Notes: a model not told the origin generated them from the letters alone. DNA of 64,000 nucleotides from Ardenticatenaceae bacterium (GCA_020634415.1 JACKBT010000017.1:1-64000); one strand, 5' to 3'. Shown: positions 8,680-18,689, counted from the stretch's first letter. Numbers and translations are program-made.

Positions 8680-10107
8680 CTAAGGCATCCTTACAATCAG
8701 TGGCAAATATATTCTTGATTCATCCACCAGATAAGAAACAAAAACATCACCTGTACTATTGTTATCATTAGTGACAAGATTATCGGCATCCGAATCAAAG
8801 GTGATAATAGTCCCATCTGAGGAAATGGATGTGGGTACAGAGATATGGTTCCCCTGCACACCGTTCGGTGTCACAGAAACACGAGTGGTTACGCCGCTTT
8901 GCCGATCATGGACAAAAGCATCTATGGCGCTGCTCGTATCATCAGGTACGATGTTGGTGGCCTCAGAGTAGAATAGAATGTAACGGCCGTCTGCTGCCAC
9001 AAAAGTAGGCAAAGAATAACCATTAGCCTCACTGCCATCATAGCCCACCGAAATCCGCGACACCTGCTCCGTGCTGCGTTGATAAAGAAAAACATCCCCT
9101 TCACCATTCGTATCCCCTACAACCAGATTATTGGCGTGGGAAAAGAATGCTACAAATTCTCCGTTTTCAGAGATAGCATTCCAAGTAGACCAGCCGTTGC
9201 CTAACGTGCCGTTATCAGCTTTCGAAATTAGTATTGTTTGCTGAGTGTTTCTATCATGCAAGAAAACATCCGCCTGGCCATTGTTATCATCAGCGACTAA
9301 ATTGGTGGCCGAAGAATAAAAGGCGACAAATTGTCCATCGGCAGATATAGATGCTGTTCCCGACAAACCATTGCCTTCAGTACCGTTAGAGGCCACTGAT
9401 ACCCGGTTCATTTCTGCTGTCTGTCGATCATACACAAACACATCCCTTACATTATTTGTATCTCCAGCCACTAGATTGTTGGCCATAGACTCAAAGGCCA
9501 CATAACGGCCGTCTGCCGAAATTGCTTGGTAAGCAGACCAATTATTGGCCTCAGTTCCATCCGTAGCAATTGAAACCCGCGTGGTTTGCCCCGTTTGCAA
9601 ATCATGCACAAAAATATCGCCTTGCTCATTTGTATCGTCGGGCACTAAGTTGTCGGCAATAGAATAAAAAGCCACAAAGCGACCGTTGGCCGAAATCCTG
9701 GCATCAGATGACCAGTCATTCCCCTGAGAGCCATCAGAGGCTATAGAAACTCGTCTCGTCACGCCAGTTACCCGGTCATGGACAAAGACATCCGGGCATT
9801 CTCCGGGATCCGTCATGATGCCACAGGTGTTTGTATCGCCCTCAACTAAATTACCGGCGGTAGACTCAAAAGCGATATAACGGCCGTCAGCCGACATAGA
9901 CGAACGCACCGAAAGGCCATTGCCCTCTACTCCAGCCGACGAAACCGAAACCTTCTTGATATAACGAGCCAGGGTTTGCTCGGCTGCTGCTCCGATCTCT
10001 GTATCAGACAGGGCATTCACGGGCAGGTTCGGTAATGGATGGATGCTCAGCCAAAACCAGAGCAGCACCACACATAAACCTAAGACGAAAAATTTAACCA
10101 TGCGCAT
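8680..10107 (-). CDS. secreted seven-repeat PD40/TolB-like beta-propeller
   Basis: 475-residue exported protein. Residues 4-24 form a signal peptide or anchor (VKFFVLGLCVVLLWFWLSI). The rest is seven repeats of about 53 residues, each with a 'S-DGRY-AFES-A-NLV-GDTN---DVFVHDR-TG-T-RVS' pattern, i.e. a PD40/WD40-like propeller of seven blades. The tail SRIYLPLIVRMP resembles the C-terminal 'YLPL' tail I associate with secreted Chloroflexota proteins (recollection, not checked). Start: GGGAGAGA before ATG. It sits between the methylase (97 bp) and the DUF499 ATPase (97 bp) on the same strand, although an extracytoplasmic protein has no obvious place in a DNA-defence operon. Three ACGGCCGT sites fall in 1.4 kb, so it is likely a native chromosomal gene. 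Ligand unknown. Confidence 0.85.
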   Translation of the reverse strand: MRMVKFFVLGLCVVLLWFWLSIHPLPNLPVNALSDTEIGAAAEQTLARYIKKVSVSSAGVEGNGLSVRSSMSADGRYIAFESTAGNLVEGDTNTCGIMTDPGECPDVFVHDRVTGVTRRVSIASDGSQGNDWSSDARISANGRFVAFYSIADNLVPDDTNEQGDIFVHDLQTGQTTRVSIATDGTEANNWSAYQAISADGRYVAFESMANNLVAGDTNNVRDVFVYDRQTAEMNRVSVASNGTEGNGLSGTASISADGQFVAFYSSATNLVADDNNGQADVFLHDRNTQQTILISKADNGTLGNGWSTWNAISENGEFVAFFSHANNLVVGDTNGEGDVFLYQRSTEQVSRISVGYDGSEANGYSLPTFVAADGRYILFYSEATNIVPDDTSSAIDAFVHDRQSGVTTRVSVTPNGVQGNHISVPTSISSDGTIITFDSDADNLVTNDNNSTGDVFVSYLVDESRIYLPLIVRMP

Positions 10108-10204
10108 GATGTCTCTCCCTTAGTGCCAAACCTCACGGACACGTTGGTTGGCCAACTTCATGATGGTCTTGGAAAATGTTATCATCAACCAAATTACCTT
10201 CTCT

Positions 10205-13021
10205 CTACTCAAATAATCTCCCTTGTTGATAACTTTGTTTCACTTCGGCGGCGCGTTCCTGGCTGGTGGACCAGGAGATGACCAGGGCGTTGTAGTCGCG
10301 GGCGTGGTCGGCCCAGCCTTTGCGTTCGCAGATGGCGTAGAGGCGGTAGGCCAGTTGGCGGGCATCGGCGGCTAACTCTGGTGGCATTTTTGCCAGGAGC
10401 AAGGCTGCACCTTCTTCGCCGTGGACGTTGAGCCGCTCGATGAGGTGGTGGGTGGCTTCCCAGACGGTGGGGCGGCTGTCAGCGGCGGGATCCCAACCGG
10501 GGTCGAGTTCTTCCCAGGTGAGCAGACGCACTTTACCGGCGCCGGATTCGATGACACCAGCTTGCCCCAGGCCATCTACGGAGGTGTTTTTGGCACGAGC
10601 CAGCACGTCGGCGATGCCGAATTCGCCGCTGTTGAAGCTGTATTGCTCGAACCAACTGACGGCGAAGCGGGAATCCCCATCTAGATCGCCTTCGGTTTCG
10701 GCCAGGAATTCGTCGAGGACTTGGTTGATGAGTTGCAGGGCGGCGCGGACGGTGAGGCGGCTGCCGTCAGCTTCTAGCACCTGGCTGTAGCGGCTGTAGA
10801 CGGCCATGCCAGGGCCGATGCTGGCCTGGGCTAAGTCCACCGGGGCGATGTTACCCGACTGCATCTCGCGCAGAGCGATGGGCAGCTCCCGGCGCAGGGT
10901 GTTGACAAATTCGCGGCGGCTAGTGAGGGGTGCGTTTTCAGGGCGGGGACGGCAAACAAGCACGATGGAGGAGGCCAGTGCATTTGTGCCATGTGAAATT
11001 AATCTATGCTTTTGTTCACTTCGTAATGGCCAAGTACCTAATATAGAAAAGCCTGCATGAATTAAACCTGATAACATTGTTTCCCAACCTGTACTACTAG
11101 TCGTCTGATCTCCTGCATCATATTCTTCTTGCTTAAATGCATAATAAACCGTCAGAGGATACTCATCCGCCAACAATTCTTTCATATTTTCAAAAGCTTT
11201 TTCAAGACCATCTTCAAAATGTTTATTGGCCTTTTCTACGCTACCATCAAAACGATAAGGACTCGCAACTAATTCAGATGTCTTAGGCACAACCATTGTC
11301 CCAAATATCTCAGGAAAAATATCTTGCAGGTTTTTTCTCAGCCAAATATAAAAGAAGTCACTTAAATCCGCATAGGCAATATTGTCATAGTAAGGAGGGT
11401 CTGTAGAGATAATCAATCCTTTGCCAACCTGATGTATTGGTTTTGCAGCATCTGCTAGATAGCCATTTCCTGATGCAGATCCATTTAATGTTTCAATGCA
11501 GTCTGCAACATAATCCACACATGTGATCCAGCCACCTACAACCCTTTGAAGGATATTTGCTTCACCAAAATCCCAAACCATCGGGATGGCCTGCCTAGCA
11601 AACAAATTCATTATCTTTTCATTAGTTGGAACCCATCTTGCCAAAGAGTTGTTGAAATCAGTAGCTCGATCAAAGGAAAATGCCAAATAGACACTAACTG
11701 CTTCGGAATATGCGACAGCACCAACACCACCTTTTCGGAGTGACATGGGACTATTCTCAAGAGCAGCAGCAAGTGCATCAGTTTTTATCTTTTGGCGCGT
11801 TTCGGCAAGGAGTTCGCTAAGGGTAGTTAGCGCTACTAACTGCCGCGTAGTAAAGAGGTCAGCATAAGTTTCAAGCCCATAAAGTTGTGGCCGAATATCT
11901 CGTGGGTTGTAGTTAATGGAGATATCAGGTTTCCATGTGGGGTCTACACTTGACGCTATTGTAGTGTGTGTTTCATCCGGCGAATAGTAATTTCGGCCTT
12001 TCTTGCCTTCGGTCACAATAGCCATTAATTGAGCGTTTATACGCCCTGCCTGACCCTCTGTTCGTATGTAATCAAAGGAAGCGGGAGTATTGCACACTAG
12101 GCATGATCCTCCCCGTCGTCCCATCGTACCTTCTGGACTGCTACCTTTTTTAGCACGCTTTATAGTAAAGGTAATTTTGCGCAACTCGAAATTAATGCTT
12201 GGCTCTACCCAGGTATGCTTACCTTTCTTTTTACTCAGGTTAAAGGAACGAACCAGAGGCATTTGTGCTCTGCAAGCTGGGTTGGGGCATATTATTGTTC
12301 TGGCCCACAGCCACGCAGTTACGATTTCCCCATCATATTCAGGGTACAGATAACCAATCCGTTCCCATGCTTTTTCTCGCATCCACTCTCCGTAGTAACG
12401 GACATCGGCAGCTAGACCGTTAGTTCCTTCCCAATGGCTAGTACCGCCCACTTTAGCACGATCACGTGGATTTATGGGTGGCTGATTGGCAAATTTTGCC
12501 GGTATCTCAATTAACCCTTTGTTAATCATTACTGCCACTGGATTCAGATCACTGGCGTAAGCTTCTAAGCCTAGCCGTTTAGCCTCAAGAGGAATTGCTC
12601 CTCCACCTGCAAATGGATCTAATAATGCGGGTGGTTTTCCATTGGTCGAGAGTTTGATTAGCAGTTGAGCTTTAACAAGCAAATCGCGCTCTATCATTTT
12701 GTCTTTGATATTCTTCCAATCAGATAAATCAGCAATAAAATCAAGAAGCCTATGGCGAGCAGTATCTTTTACCGCAGTATGTTCCTTTGCTGGTAAATTC
12801 CGGCAAGCATCTACGTAGTCAATAGGAGCATTTGGATTGTCAGGATCATCAACCAAGGTTGCAAAAATTATTGCCCGGGCAGCCGCTAATGGTCGTCGCG
12901 CCCACCAGTGATGAATACCTCTAGGGTGTGGCCCAATCCCTGGCATCTTTTCGTAGGCACTGGCATCACTTATAGCCTCCAGTGGCAAAGCCACTTCAAT
13001 CAATTTCTTACGCGTGCTCAC
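10205..13021 (-). CDS. DUF1156 adenine-specific DNA methyltransferase
   Basis: 938-residue amino-methyltransferase that would mark host DNA at adenines. The DUF1156 head (about 1-60) is clear: KKLIEVALPLEAISDASAYEK then IHHWWARRPLAAARAIIFA. SAM-binding motif I is DPFAGGGAIPLEAKRLG (about 137-153), a zinc ribbon is suggested by CPNPAC and CLVCN, and the catalytic motif IV is DPPYYDNIAYADLSDFF (about 545). Length and layout are normal for the family. Its start overlaps the end of the DUF262 gene by 4 bp (ATGA), showing tight translational coupling. The family is found in defence islands with DUF499 ATPases. No ACGGCCGT site occurs in the gene, unlike its downstream neighbours, which fits later acquisition. 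Recognition sequence unknown. Confidence 0.93.
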   Translation of the reverse strand: MSTRKKLIEVALPLEAISDASAYEKMPGIGPHPRGIHHWWARRPLAAARAIIFATLVDDPDNPNAPIDYVDACRNLPAKEHTAVKDTARHRLLDFIADLSDWKNIKDKMIERDLLVKAQLLIKLSTNGKPPALLDPFAGGGAIPLEAKRLGLEAYASDLNPVAVMINKGLIEIPAKFANQPPINPRDRAKVGGTSHWEGTNGLAADVRYYGEWMREKAWERIGYLYPEYDGEIVTAWLWARTIICPNPACRAQMPLVRSFNLSKKKGKHTWVEPSINFELRKITFTIKRAKKGSSPEGTMGRRGGSCLVCNTPASFDYIRTEGQAGRINAQLMAIVTEGKKGRNYYSPDETHTTIASSVDPTWKPDISINYNPRDIRPQLYGLETYADLFTTRQLVALTTLSELLAETRQKIKTDALAAALENSPMSLRKGGVGAVAYSEAVSVYLAFSFDRATDFNNSLARWVPTNEKIMNLFARQAIPMVWDFGEANILQRVVGGWITCVDYVADCIETLNGSASGNGYLADAAKPIHQVGKGLIISTDPPYYDNIAYADLSDFFYIWLRKNLQDIFPEIFGTMVVPKTSELVASPYRFDGSVEKANKHFEDGLEKAFENMKELLADEYPLTVYYAFKQEEYDAGDQTTSSTGWETMLSGLIHAGFSILGTWPLRSEQKHRLISHGTNALASSIVLVCRPRPENAPLTSRREFVNTLRRELPIALREMQSGNIAPVDLAQASIGPGMAVYSRYSQVLEADGSRLTVRAALQLINQVLDEFLAETEGDLDGDSRFAVSWFEQYSFNSGEFGIADVLARAKNTSVDGLGQAGVIESGAGKVRLLTWEELDPGWDPAADSRPTVWEATHHLIERLNVHGEEGAALLLAKMPPELAADARQLAYRLYAICERKGWADHARDYNALVISWSTSQERAAEVKQSYQQGRLFE

Positions 13022-14781
13022 AGGGTTGCATCTCCTGCTGTATCTACAACGTCAAATGTCATGCTGGTCAATTTTTGTTGCAAGATCTCAATAAACAAAT
13101 CAATTCGTTTTTCAATGAAAATATCCAGAGCGTTGGCAGGCATTTCCTCCTGCCGCGCCCATTCAATAATATCCAAAGGAACAAGGTGATCTTTTAGGAC
13201 GGACTCTAATTGAGGAGAATCAAGATCACGCAAGTAAATCAGAGGATTTTTTGCCCTTATTTTAATGTTAGTGATTTGTGTTAGATAGGCGATGTTCATG
13301 AGACTATTGACATCCAGTCTGTTGCTTCCTGGATGTTCAGAAATGAAACCTACAGGGAAAATATGATGCAAATTGGGATTGTCTGTCAGGACATAATAAA
13401 CGTCTGACAGCACATGCCGATCTGTGTTTTCCCAATCTCGTGGCTCCTGATTCGCCAATAAAGCCATAATAGCAGTCGCAAGGCGGCCGCGTGTGCTATA
13501 TGAAGCAGTTCGGAGACGATTCTTATCAATCAAAAAGCGTTCATTCAAGACAGTTCCAGGTTTCTTTGCTCGTGCCAAAAGATTGACCTGCTGCCGCATA
13601 TGGGTGGTATTTGTTAGCAAATCTTCATTATGAAAGCTGTAATACCAAAAATACTGTTTAAGGAAATCATAATCTGGATGGGGATTATTATAAAAGTGAT
13701 TGGCAACCGTAAGATAAAAATAGCGATAGGGGATGAGCTTTGGACCTTTCAAATGAAGATGGTTATCGAAAAAATCAAACATCTTCTGGATGGCCTTTTT
13801 TGATCCTTCCCAAACGGCTTCGATGTGTTCTGTTCGCAGCCGATTTAAGTAGATTGGGGTTACATTTAATATACCTGCATCAGGCAACTCTTGATTGATG
13901 ATCATAGAAACAATCTGTAGGTAAGTAAGATCGTCTATGGGTGCAAAATTGCCCGCTGTTTCATCCCTAAAATCACTAATGAGTTCACGTAAATAAAAAC
14001 CAGCCTGAGTAGTGGTGTCCAAACGAAAAGTCTTGGCGACAACAATATCAAAAATATCAAGCGGCTTACCGGCTTGATTGATACGCTCAAATATCTGGCA
14101 GACTTCCGAAACCTCAATACCTTTAAGTTCTATAAAAGACAGCCTATAATTATCTAGAACATCACGAATATCCCGTAATCTTTTCCGAATGGGATCGTCA
14201 TAATCACTATATTTGCCTTCCACTAATTTTTTCTCGACTGTCCCAAAATTTTTCAGTACATCTGATAGTTTGACAATTAAACCTTCTTGATACCGATTGG
14301 TACGGGATGTGTTACGTGTCAATTTGCCACCACGATCATCAATATCGTCCCAAAACAAAAATCTTTGCCTAAAGGTCTGATCATCAATTTCATCTACGTC
14401 TTCAACTGTTAAGTCGAAATAAAGTGTTGGATCGAACCCTTCTTTCCCCTCAATTTGACCACCATATAATGAGGTTAGTAAGGACGTGGTTCTTTGCTGC
14501 CCATCAAGTATGTATTGAAAGCTTTCGGCTGAACCATTTCCGGTAATAATGTGCCCACCAATTGAGCGATGGTTTTGCAATTTCAAGTCTGTTTTCCAAA
14601 TGAGGATGCTGCCAATGGGGTAGAAACGATAGATACTGTCCCAGAGCATTTTTACCGAGTCGCGATTCCATACAACTTCTCTTTGAAAAGTTGGTATCTG
14701 GTATTTCTTTTGAAGTAAATCTTCCAGATAAGAACGAATGTGATAATCAGTGGGTTTGATGCGATCAGAATAAATAGACAT
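13018..14781 (-). CDS. DUF262 (GmrSD-type/ParB-like) protein with HNH-like C-terminus
   Basis: 587-residue protein. The N-terminal DUF262 domain carries PTFQREVVWNRDSVKMLWDSI and the hallmark DGQQRTTSLLTSLYGG (about 92-107), the ParB/sulfiredoxin-like fold that hydrolyses nucleotides in type IV enzymes such as GmrSD. The central region is helical and contains LSFIELKG and IFERINQAGKPLDIFDIVVAKTF, the usual 'F--iN--G--L---el--a' block. The C-terminal part has NLHHIFPVGFISEHPG...NSLMNIAYLTQ...K, an HNH/DUF1524-like arrangement (HH, N, K) that could be the nuclease site. It lies 18 bp after the SNF2 gene and overlaps the methylase by 4 bp. It is the best candidate for the DNA-cutting subunit of the island. 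Cleavage is inferred. Confidence 0.9.
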   Translation of the reverse strand: MSIYSDRIKPTDYHIRSYLEDLLQKKYQIPTFQREVVWNRDSVKMLWDSIYRFYPIGSILIWKTDLKLQNHRSIGGHIITGNGSAESFQYILDGQQRTTSLLTSLYGGQIEGKEGFDPTLYFDLTVEDVDEIDDQTFRQRFLFWDDIDDRGGKLTRNTSRTNRYQEGLIVKLSDVLKNFGTVEKKLVEGKYSDYDDPIRKRLRDIRDVLDNYRLSFIELKGIEVSEVCQIFERINQAGKPLDIFDIVVAKTFRLDTTTQAGFYLRELISDFRDETAGNFAPIDDLTYLQIVSMIINQELPDAGILNVTPIYLNRLRTEHIEAVWEGSKKAIQKMFDFFDNHLHLKGPKLIPYRYFYLTVANHFYNNPHPDYDFLKQYFWYYSFHNEDLLTNTTHMRQQVNLLARAKKPGTVLNERFLIDKNRLRTASYSTRGRLATAIMALLANQEPRDWENTDRHVLSDVYYVLTDNPNLHHIFPVGFISEHPGSNRLDVNSLMNIAYLTQITNIKIRAKNPLIYLRDLDSPQLESVLKDHLVPLDIIEWARQEEMPANALDIFIEKRIDLFIEILQQKLTSMTFDVVDTAGDATL

Positions 14782-14799
14782 TGCTGTTCTCCAAATGAT

Positions 14800-17700
14800 T
14801 TATTTAGCCGGTAAGGTTGCTTGTTTAAGCAGTTCTTGTAAGTTGTAGTTGATACTCGTGACTCCGAAATCAGGTTCTTTATGAAATGGTTGGCGTACAT
14901 AGCGTGATGGTTTGGCCTGTCCATTTTCTATTTCCACCAGTGCTAGAATGAACTGCTCTGGCTGGTTAAGCCCCACTAAGATTTCGTTGCGGGTAATGGT
15001 GACGGTTTGTGCGTCAGCGCGTCGGCCCTTGACTTCAATGAAACGCAAACGGCCGGTTTCGGGGTCGAAACTCTCAATGTCGTAGCCCAGTTTTTGTTGA
15101 CTTACATCACGGGGATGGTTGCCTAGCGCAATTTCCGCATCCGTCACCGCCTTCATAGCGATAGCTTCCGTGATGCTCGTGTCCATGATGTCGGCTGGGG
15201 TACGTTCACCTAACAACAGGCCAAGGGGGACAATTAAAGCACCACCGATTATCACAGGTGGTGCGGCTGAGATTTGCCGTTCCAGCCCCAGTTCCTCTTT
15301 GCGCCGTTCCAGGCGAGCGGCCAAGTCATCAGCCCGCTGCTGCGCCAAAGCTGAATTGAGGCGAGCATTCGCTTTGCCTTCCCGTTCCTGGCGGCGCAGT
15401 TCGGCGGCCCGTCTGTCCCAATAGTTAATCTCCCGCGTCAGCCGTTCCTGGACAGCATGAAGCGTCTTGTCTATCAATTCTTCACGACGGCGGCGGACTT
15501 GTTCCAGGTGACGGGGAATGAGTTGAGTGATGGCGTGGCTAACGACTTGGCTTTCTAGGGTTTCGGGGGCCGACAAGATGTCGGCGCTCCGGTCGGCGCT
15601 CCGTATGAATTCTAATTGCTCAGGGGTAACCGGATCATAATCCAAATAAGGGGCATAGCCACCGGAGCGAAGCTGGCCGTCCGCCTCAATTTCGACAAAG
15701 TGAACTTCTTGGGAGATCGGCCGTTGGGCGGCATCACGGACGGTTTGTTCCAGGAAAAAGAGATAGCGGGGTGTCTGGCTGGGGTCTCGGCTGTCTACCA
15801 AAATTGTGCCTGTGCGTAACGTCTGGCGTTGTTTGTCCAGAATCAACTCGATGACGGTATCAAGCAGAGGATGGCCGGGACAAAGGAATTGCGCAAGCGG
15901 TTTGCCTTCGGGGGAGATAAGCTCTTTGTCGAAGCAGACCCGCTCATATTGACGCAAAACAGGCATGGCCGTCCCCCTGGTCTGGGCGCGGTCACGGATG
16001 GCAGCAGGTACATGGGTGATGCGGAAACGACCTGGTTCTCGTTCACGCATCGTGCCACCCAACTCTGGAAAGGCTTGCAGGAAGAAGCCCTGGATGTAGA
16101 AGGGTTGTAAGCGACGGGCGGCATAGCGTTCCATGTCGGCGCGGATGCGCTCAATCTGGCTAAGGTCGAGGCTGTCAGCGGCCAGGGAGCGGGATTCTAA
16201 GAGGTCACGCACATGGTTCTGGTCTACGGCATCATCTACCGTCTGGTTAAGTTTGGCGCGAATATCGGGGCGGTCGCCATATAGGACAGCTTCCATGAGC
16301 AGCTTGCGTAAAGGGGTTTGCTCGAAGAGTTGACCGAGGATGTCAAACACACGGCCAGCGAGAGCTTGGTTTTCCGTTTCCAGCTTGCGCAGCAGACGCT
16401 CGTAGACATAGCCTTCACGGGTCTCGGCCGCCACCAGATTCCATAGATGGCACACCTCTGTCTGGCCAATGCGGTGAATACGGCCAAAACGCTGCTCCAG
16501 GCGGTTGGGATTCCAGGGCAGGTCATAGTTAATCATCAGGTGGGCGCGTTGTAGGTTGATGCCCTCACCAGCGGCATCGGTCGCCAGGAGAAAATGGACA
16601 TCGGGGTCATTGCGGAACCTGTCTTCTACTTCTCGTCGTTCCTCACGTCTCAGACCCCCATCAATGTGGACGATGTGCTCATCACGGCCAAAGAGGGTGG
16701 TGATGCGCTCTTGTAAATAGCGCAGGGTATCGCGGTGTTCAGTGAAGATGACCAATTTGCGCCGGGCATTACCTGGCCCCACCATATGCTCATCATCCTG
16801 GATGAGGGTAGCTAACTGCGACCATTTGCGATCTGTGCCGCTCTGACGCAGGCGGTAGGCTTGTCGCTCCAAGATTTGCAGGGTAGTAATTTCCTCTTGC
16901 AGTTCAGTAGCCGTGAGAGCGGCCGTAGCCGCATCCATGACCAAGTCTTCAATCACTTCGGCTTCTTCAGCAGGGGCATCATCAAAGTCGTCCCAATAAT
17001 CGTCATCAAAAAGAGGCAGTTGATTGTCCGAATACTGTAAGTTACCCCCGGCGATTTGTAGCTGTTCAATTTCGTGCAGCCGCTTCTCTAAGCGTTCGCG
17101 GCGGCGGCGCAGCGATTGGTAGATGGCTTCAGGTGAAGATGCCAGACGACGCTGTAAAACGGTGAGGGCGAAGCCAATGGTGCCTTTACGTTTGTCATCA
17201 AGCAGTTGTTCGGCGCGGTTGAACTCGGTGCGGACGTATTCGGTGACATCTTCGTACAGCTTTTGTTCGGCCTGTGAGAGTTGATAGTTGACGGTGTAGG
17301 CGCGACGTTCGGGGAAGAGGGGACGGCCGTCGAAGCGGCGCAGCTCTTCTTTGACCATGCGCCGCATGATGTCGGAGACATCTACCGGCTCATTGTGCAG
17401 TTTGGAGCGGTTCTCAAAGCGGTCAGGGTCTATGAGCCGCAGGAACATTTGGAAATCTTCTTCTTTGCCGTTGTGAGGCGTGGCGGTCATGAGCAGGAAG
17501 TGGCGGCTGATGCTGCCCAGCAGTTCACCCAAACGATAGCGCTTGGTCACTTTCATCTCACCACCCCAAAAGGAGGCGGACATTTTGTGGGCTTCGTCTA
17601 CGATGACCAAATCCCAATCGGTGCGACTGAGTTTGGCTTGCAATTCTTCGCTGCGAGCGACTGTATCCAAACGGATAATCATCAAATCTTTTTCTTGAAA

Positions 17701-18285
17701 GGGGTTGCCGCTGACGGAGGCTTCGAGGCTTTCACGAGTGAAGATGTCGAAGTGGGTCTGGAATTTGAACCACATCTCATCCTGCCATTGTCCGGCCAAG
17801 CTGCCGGGGGCACAGATGAGACAGCGACGTACATCACCGCGCACGATGAGTTCTTTGATGAGCAGCCCGGCCATGATGGTTTTGCCTGCGCCAGGGTCGT
17901 CGGCCAGTAAGTATCGCAATGGTTGGCGGGAGAGCATTTCACCGTAAACGGCCGTTATCTGGTGCGGCAAAGGCAGCACAAGTGAGGTGTGGACGGCCAG
18001 AACGGGGTCAAAGAGGTGGGCCAGGTGGATGCGGAAGGCTTCGGCGGTGAGCTTGAAGGTGTCGCCGTCGGCGGTGAAGGCCCATTTATGCCGGGTCTGG
18101 CTGATAGTGAGATTAGCCTCATCGCTGCGATAAAGTAACTGGCTGCGGGGTTCACCATCGGCCCGCCTGTAAGTGATTTCAACGGCCGCCGAGCCATGCC
18201 AGGTGACATCTATGATGGTGACGGTTTGTTGGGGCAAAATGCCGTTGACGATGGTGCCTGGTTTCAGGTCTTCTAGTCTGGCCAT
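14800..18285 (-). CDS. SNF2-family helicase with C-terminal DUF3883 (DrmD-like)
   Basis: 1161-residue SNF2/RapA-type DNA translocase. Walker A is DDPGAGKTIMAGLL (about 129-142), the DEAH box is VIVDEAHKMS (about 228-235), motif III MTATPHNGKEEDF follows, and motifs V-VI read ATDAAGEGINLQRA and EQRFGRIHRIGQTE. A long helical region with many R/E residues (about 960-1010) precedes the C-terminal DUF3883 domain: HPRDVSQQKLGYDIES...RLRFIEVKGRR. DUF3883 resembles PD-(D/E)xK nuclease folds, here with E-V-K. The same head-to-tail organisation occurs in DrmD of DISARM. This is the first gene of the island; its start faces an intergenic region shared with the EAD gene at 18690. A direct repeat (GTCGGCGCTCC, twice) with a small palindrome sits in frame near 15575-15605 and adds RSADRSADI to the protein. 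Confidence 0.93.
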   Translation of the reverse strand: MARLEDLKPGTIVNGILPQQTVTIIDVTWHGSAAVEITYRRADGEPRSQLLYRSDEANLTISQTRHKWAFTADGDTFKLTAEAFRIHLAHLFDPVLAVHTSLVLPLPHQITAVYGEMLSRQPLRYLLADDPGAGKTIMAGLLIKELIVRGDVRRCLICAPGSLAGQWQDEMWFKFQTHFDIFTRESLEASVSGNPFQEKDLMIIRLDTVARSEELQAKLSRTDWDLVIVDEAHKMSASFWGGEMKVTKRYRLGELLGSISRHFLLMTATPHNGKEEDFQMFLRLIDPDRFENRSKLHNEPVDVSDIMRRMVKEELRRFDGRPLFPERRAYTVNYQLSQAEQKLYEDVTEYVRTEFNRAEQLLDDKRKGTIGFALTVLQRRLASSPEAIYQSLRRRRERLEKRLHEIEQLQIAGGNLQYSDNQLPLFDDDYWDDFDDAPAEEAEVIEDLVMDAATAALTATELQEEITTLQILERQAYRLRQSGTDRKWSQLATLIQDDEHMVGPGNARRKLVIFTEHRDTLRYLQERITTLFGRDEHIVHIDGGLRREERREVEDRFRNDPDVHFLLATDAAGEGINLQRAHLMINYDLPWNPNRLEQRFGRIHRIGQTEVCHLWNLVAAETREGYVYERLLRKLETENQALAGRVFDILGQLFEQTPLRKLLMEAVLYGDRPDIRAKLNQTVDDAVDQNHVRDLLESRSLAADSLDLSQIERIRADMERYAARRLQPFYIQGFFLQAFPELGGTMREREPGRFRITHVPAAIRDRAQTRGTAMPVLRQYERVCFDKELISPEGKPLAQFLCPGHPLLDTVIELILDKQRQTLRTGTILVDSRDPSQTPRYLFFLEQTVRDAAQRPISQEVHFVEIEADGQLRSGGYAPYLDYDPVTPEQLEFIRSADRSADILSAPETLESQVVSHAITQLIPRHLEQVRRRREELIDKTLHAVQERLTREINYWDRRAAELRRQEREGKANARLNSALAQQRADDLAARLERRKEELGLERQISAAPPVIIGGALIVPLGLLLGERTPADIMDTSITEAIAMKAVTDAEIALGNHPRDVSQQKLGYDIESFDPETGRLRFIEVKGRRADAQTVTITRNEILVGLNQPEQFILALVEIENGQAKPSRYVRQPFHKEPDFGVTSINYNLQELLKQATLPAK

Positions 18286-18689
18286 AGGACTCTGGGCTTG
18301 CTCTATTATGATATGTGGCTGTGAATGGGTTGTTTGGGAGAATGGTGTTGGGTGGAACGGCCGTTTCCCAAACTGAACTCGCTAGCGGATAGGATAGCAC
18401 AAGGCCAAAAATCACACAATGTCTGTGATAATATGAAGTTAGAGAGATGGGGGGGAATTTTTAACGGAAAATTGACGGCCGTTTCCCCAAAAACGATGCC
18501 AACTTTGCTACACTGCCTAAAGTATAAATACCCAGTCATTGAGAAGAAGGCAACAGGTAAAGTTGTTATCAAATCCAGTTGGCAACCTCCCTAACCAATG
18601 GCGTTCTTTCACAACAAGTAAGATGTCGTTATTTCTCTTCCCCATAACCATGTATAGCCAAAGCTAACACCTTCTTGGAGGGTAAAAGG
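18286..18689. other. divergent intergenic region of the defence island
   Basis: About 400 bp between the SNF2 gene (leftward) and the EAD-LamG gene (rightward). It holds two copies of ACGGCCGT (near 18358 and 18476), both followed by TTTCCC, and no supported gene. Promoters for both transcription units should lie here; I cannot assign -35/-10 boxes with confidence. GGAGGG at 18677-18682 is the ribosome binding site of the rightward gene. Confidence 0.5.

Noticed and set aside
17281..17910. 209-codon open frame on the plus strand across the SNF2 gene
   Set aside because: Antisense to the helicase motifs; no ribosome binding site or family pattern.
5286..18285. Canonical BREX or DISARM system
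   Set aside because: PglZ, BrxL, DrmA, DrmB (DUF1998) and DrmC (PLD) are absent; only the helicase and methylase resemble DISARM parts.
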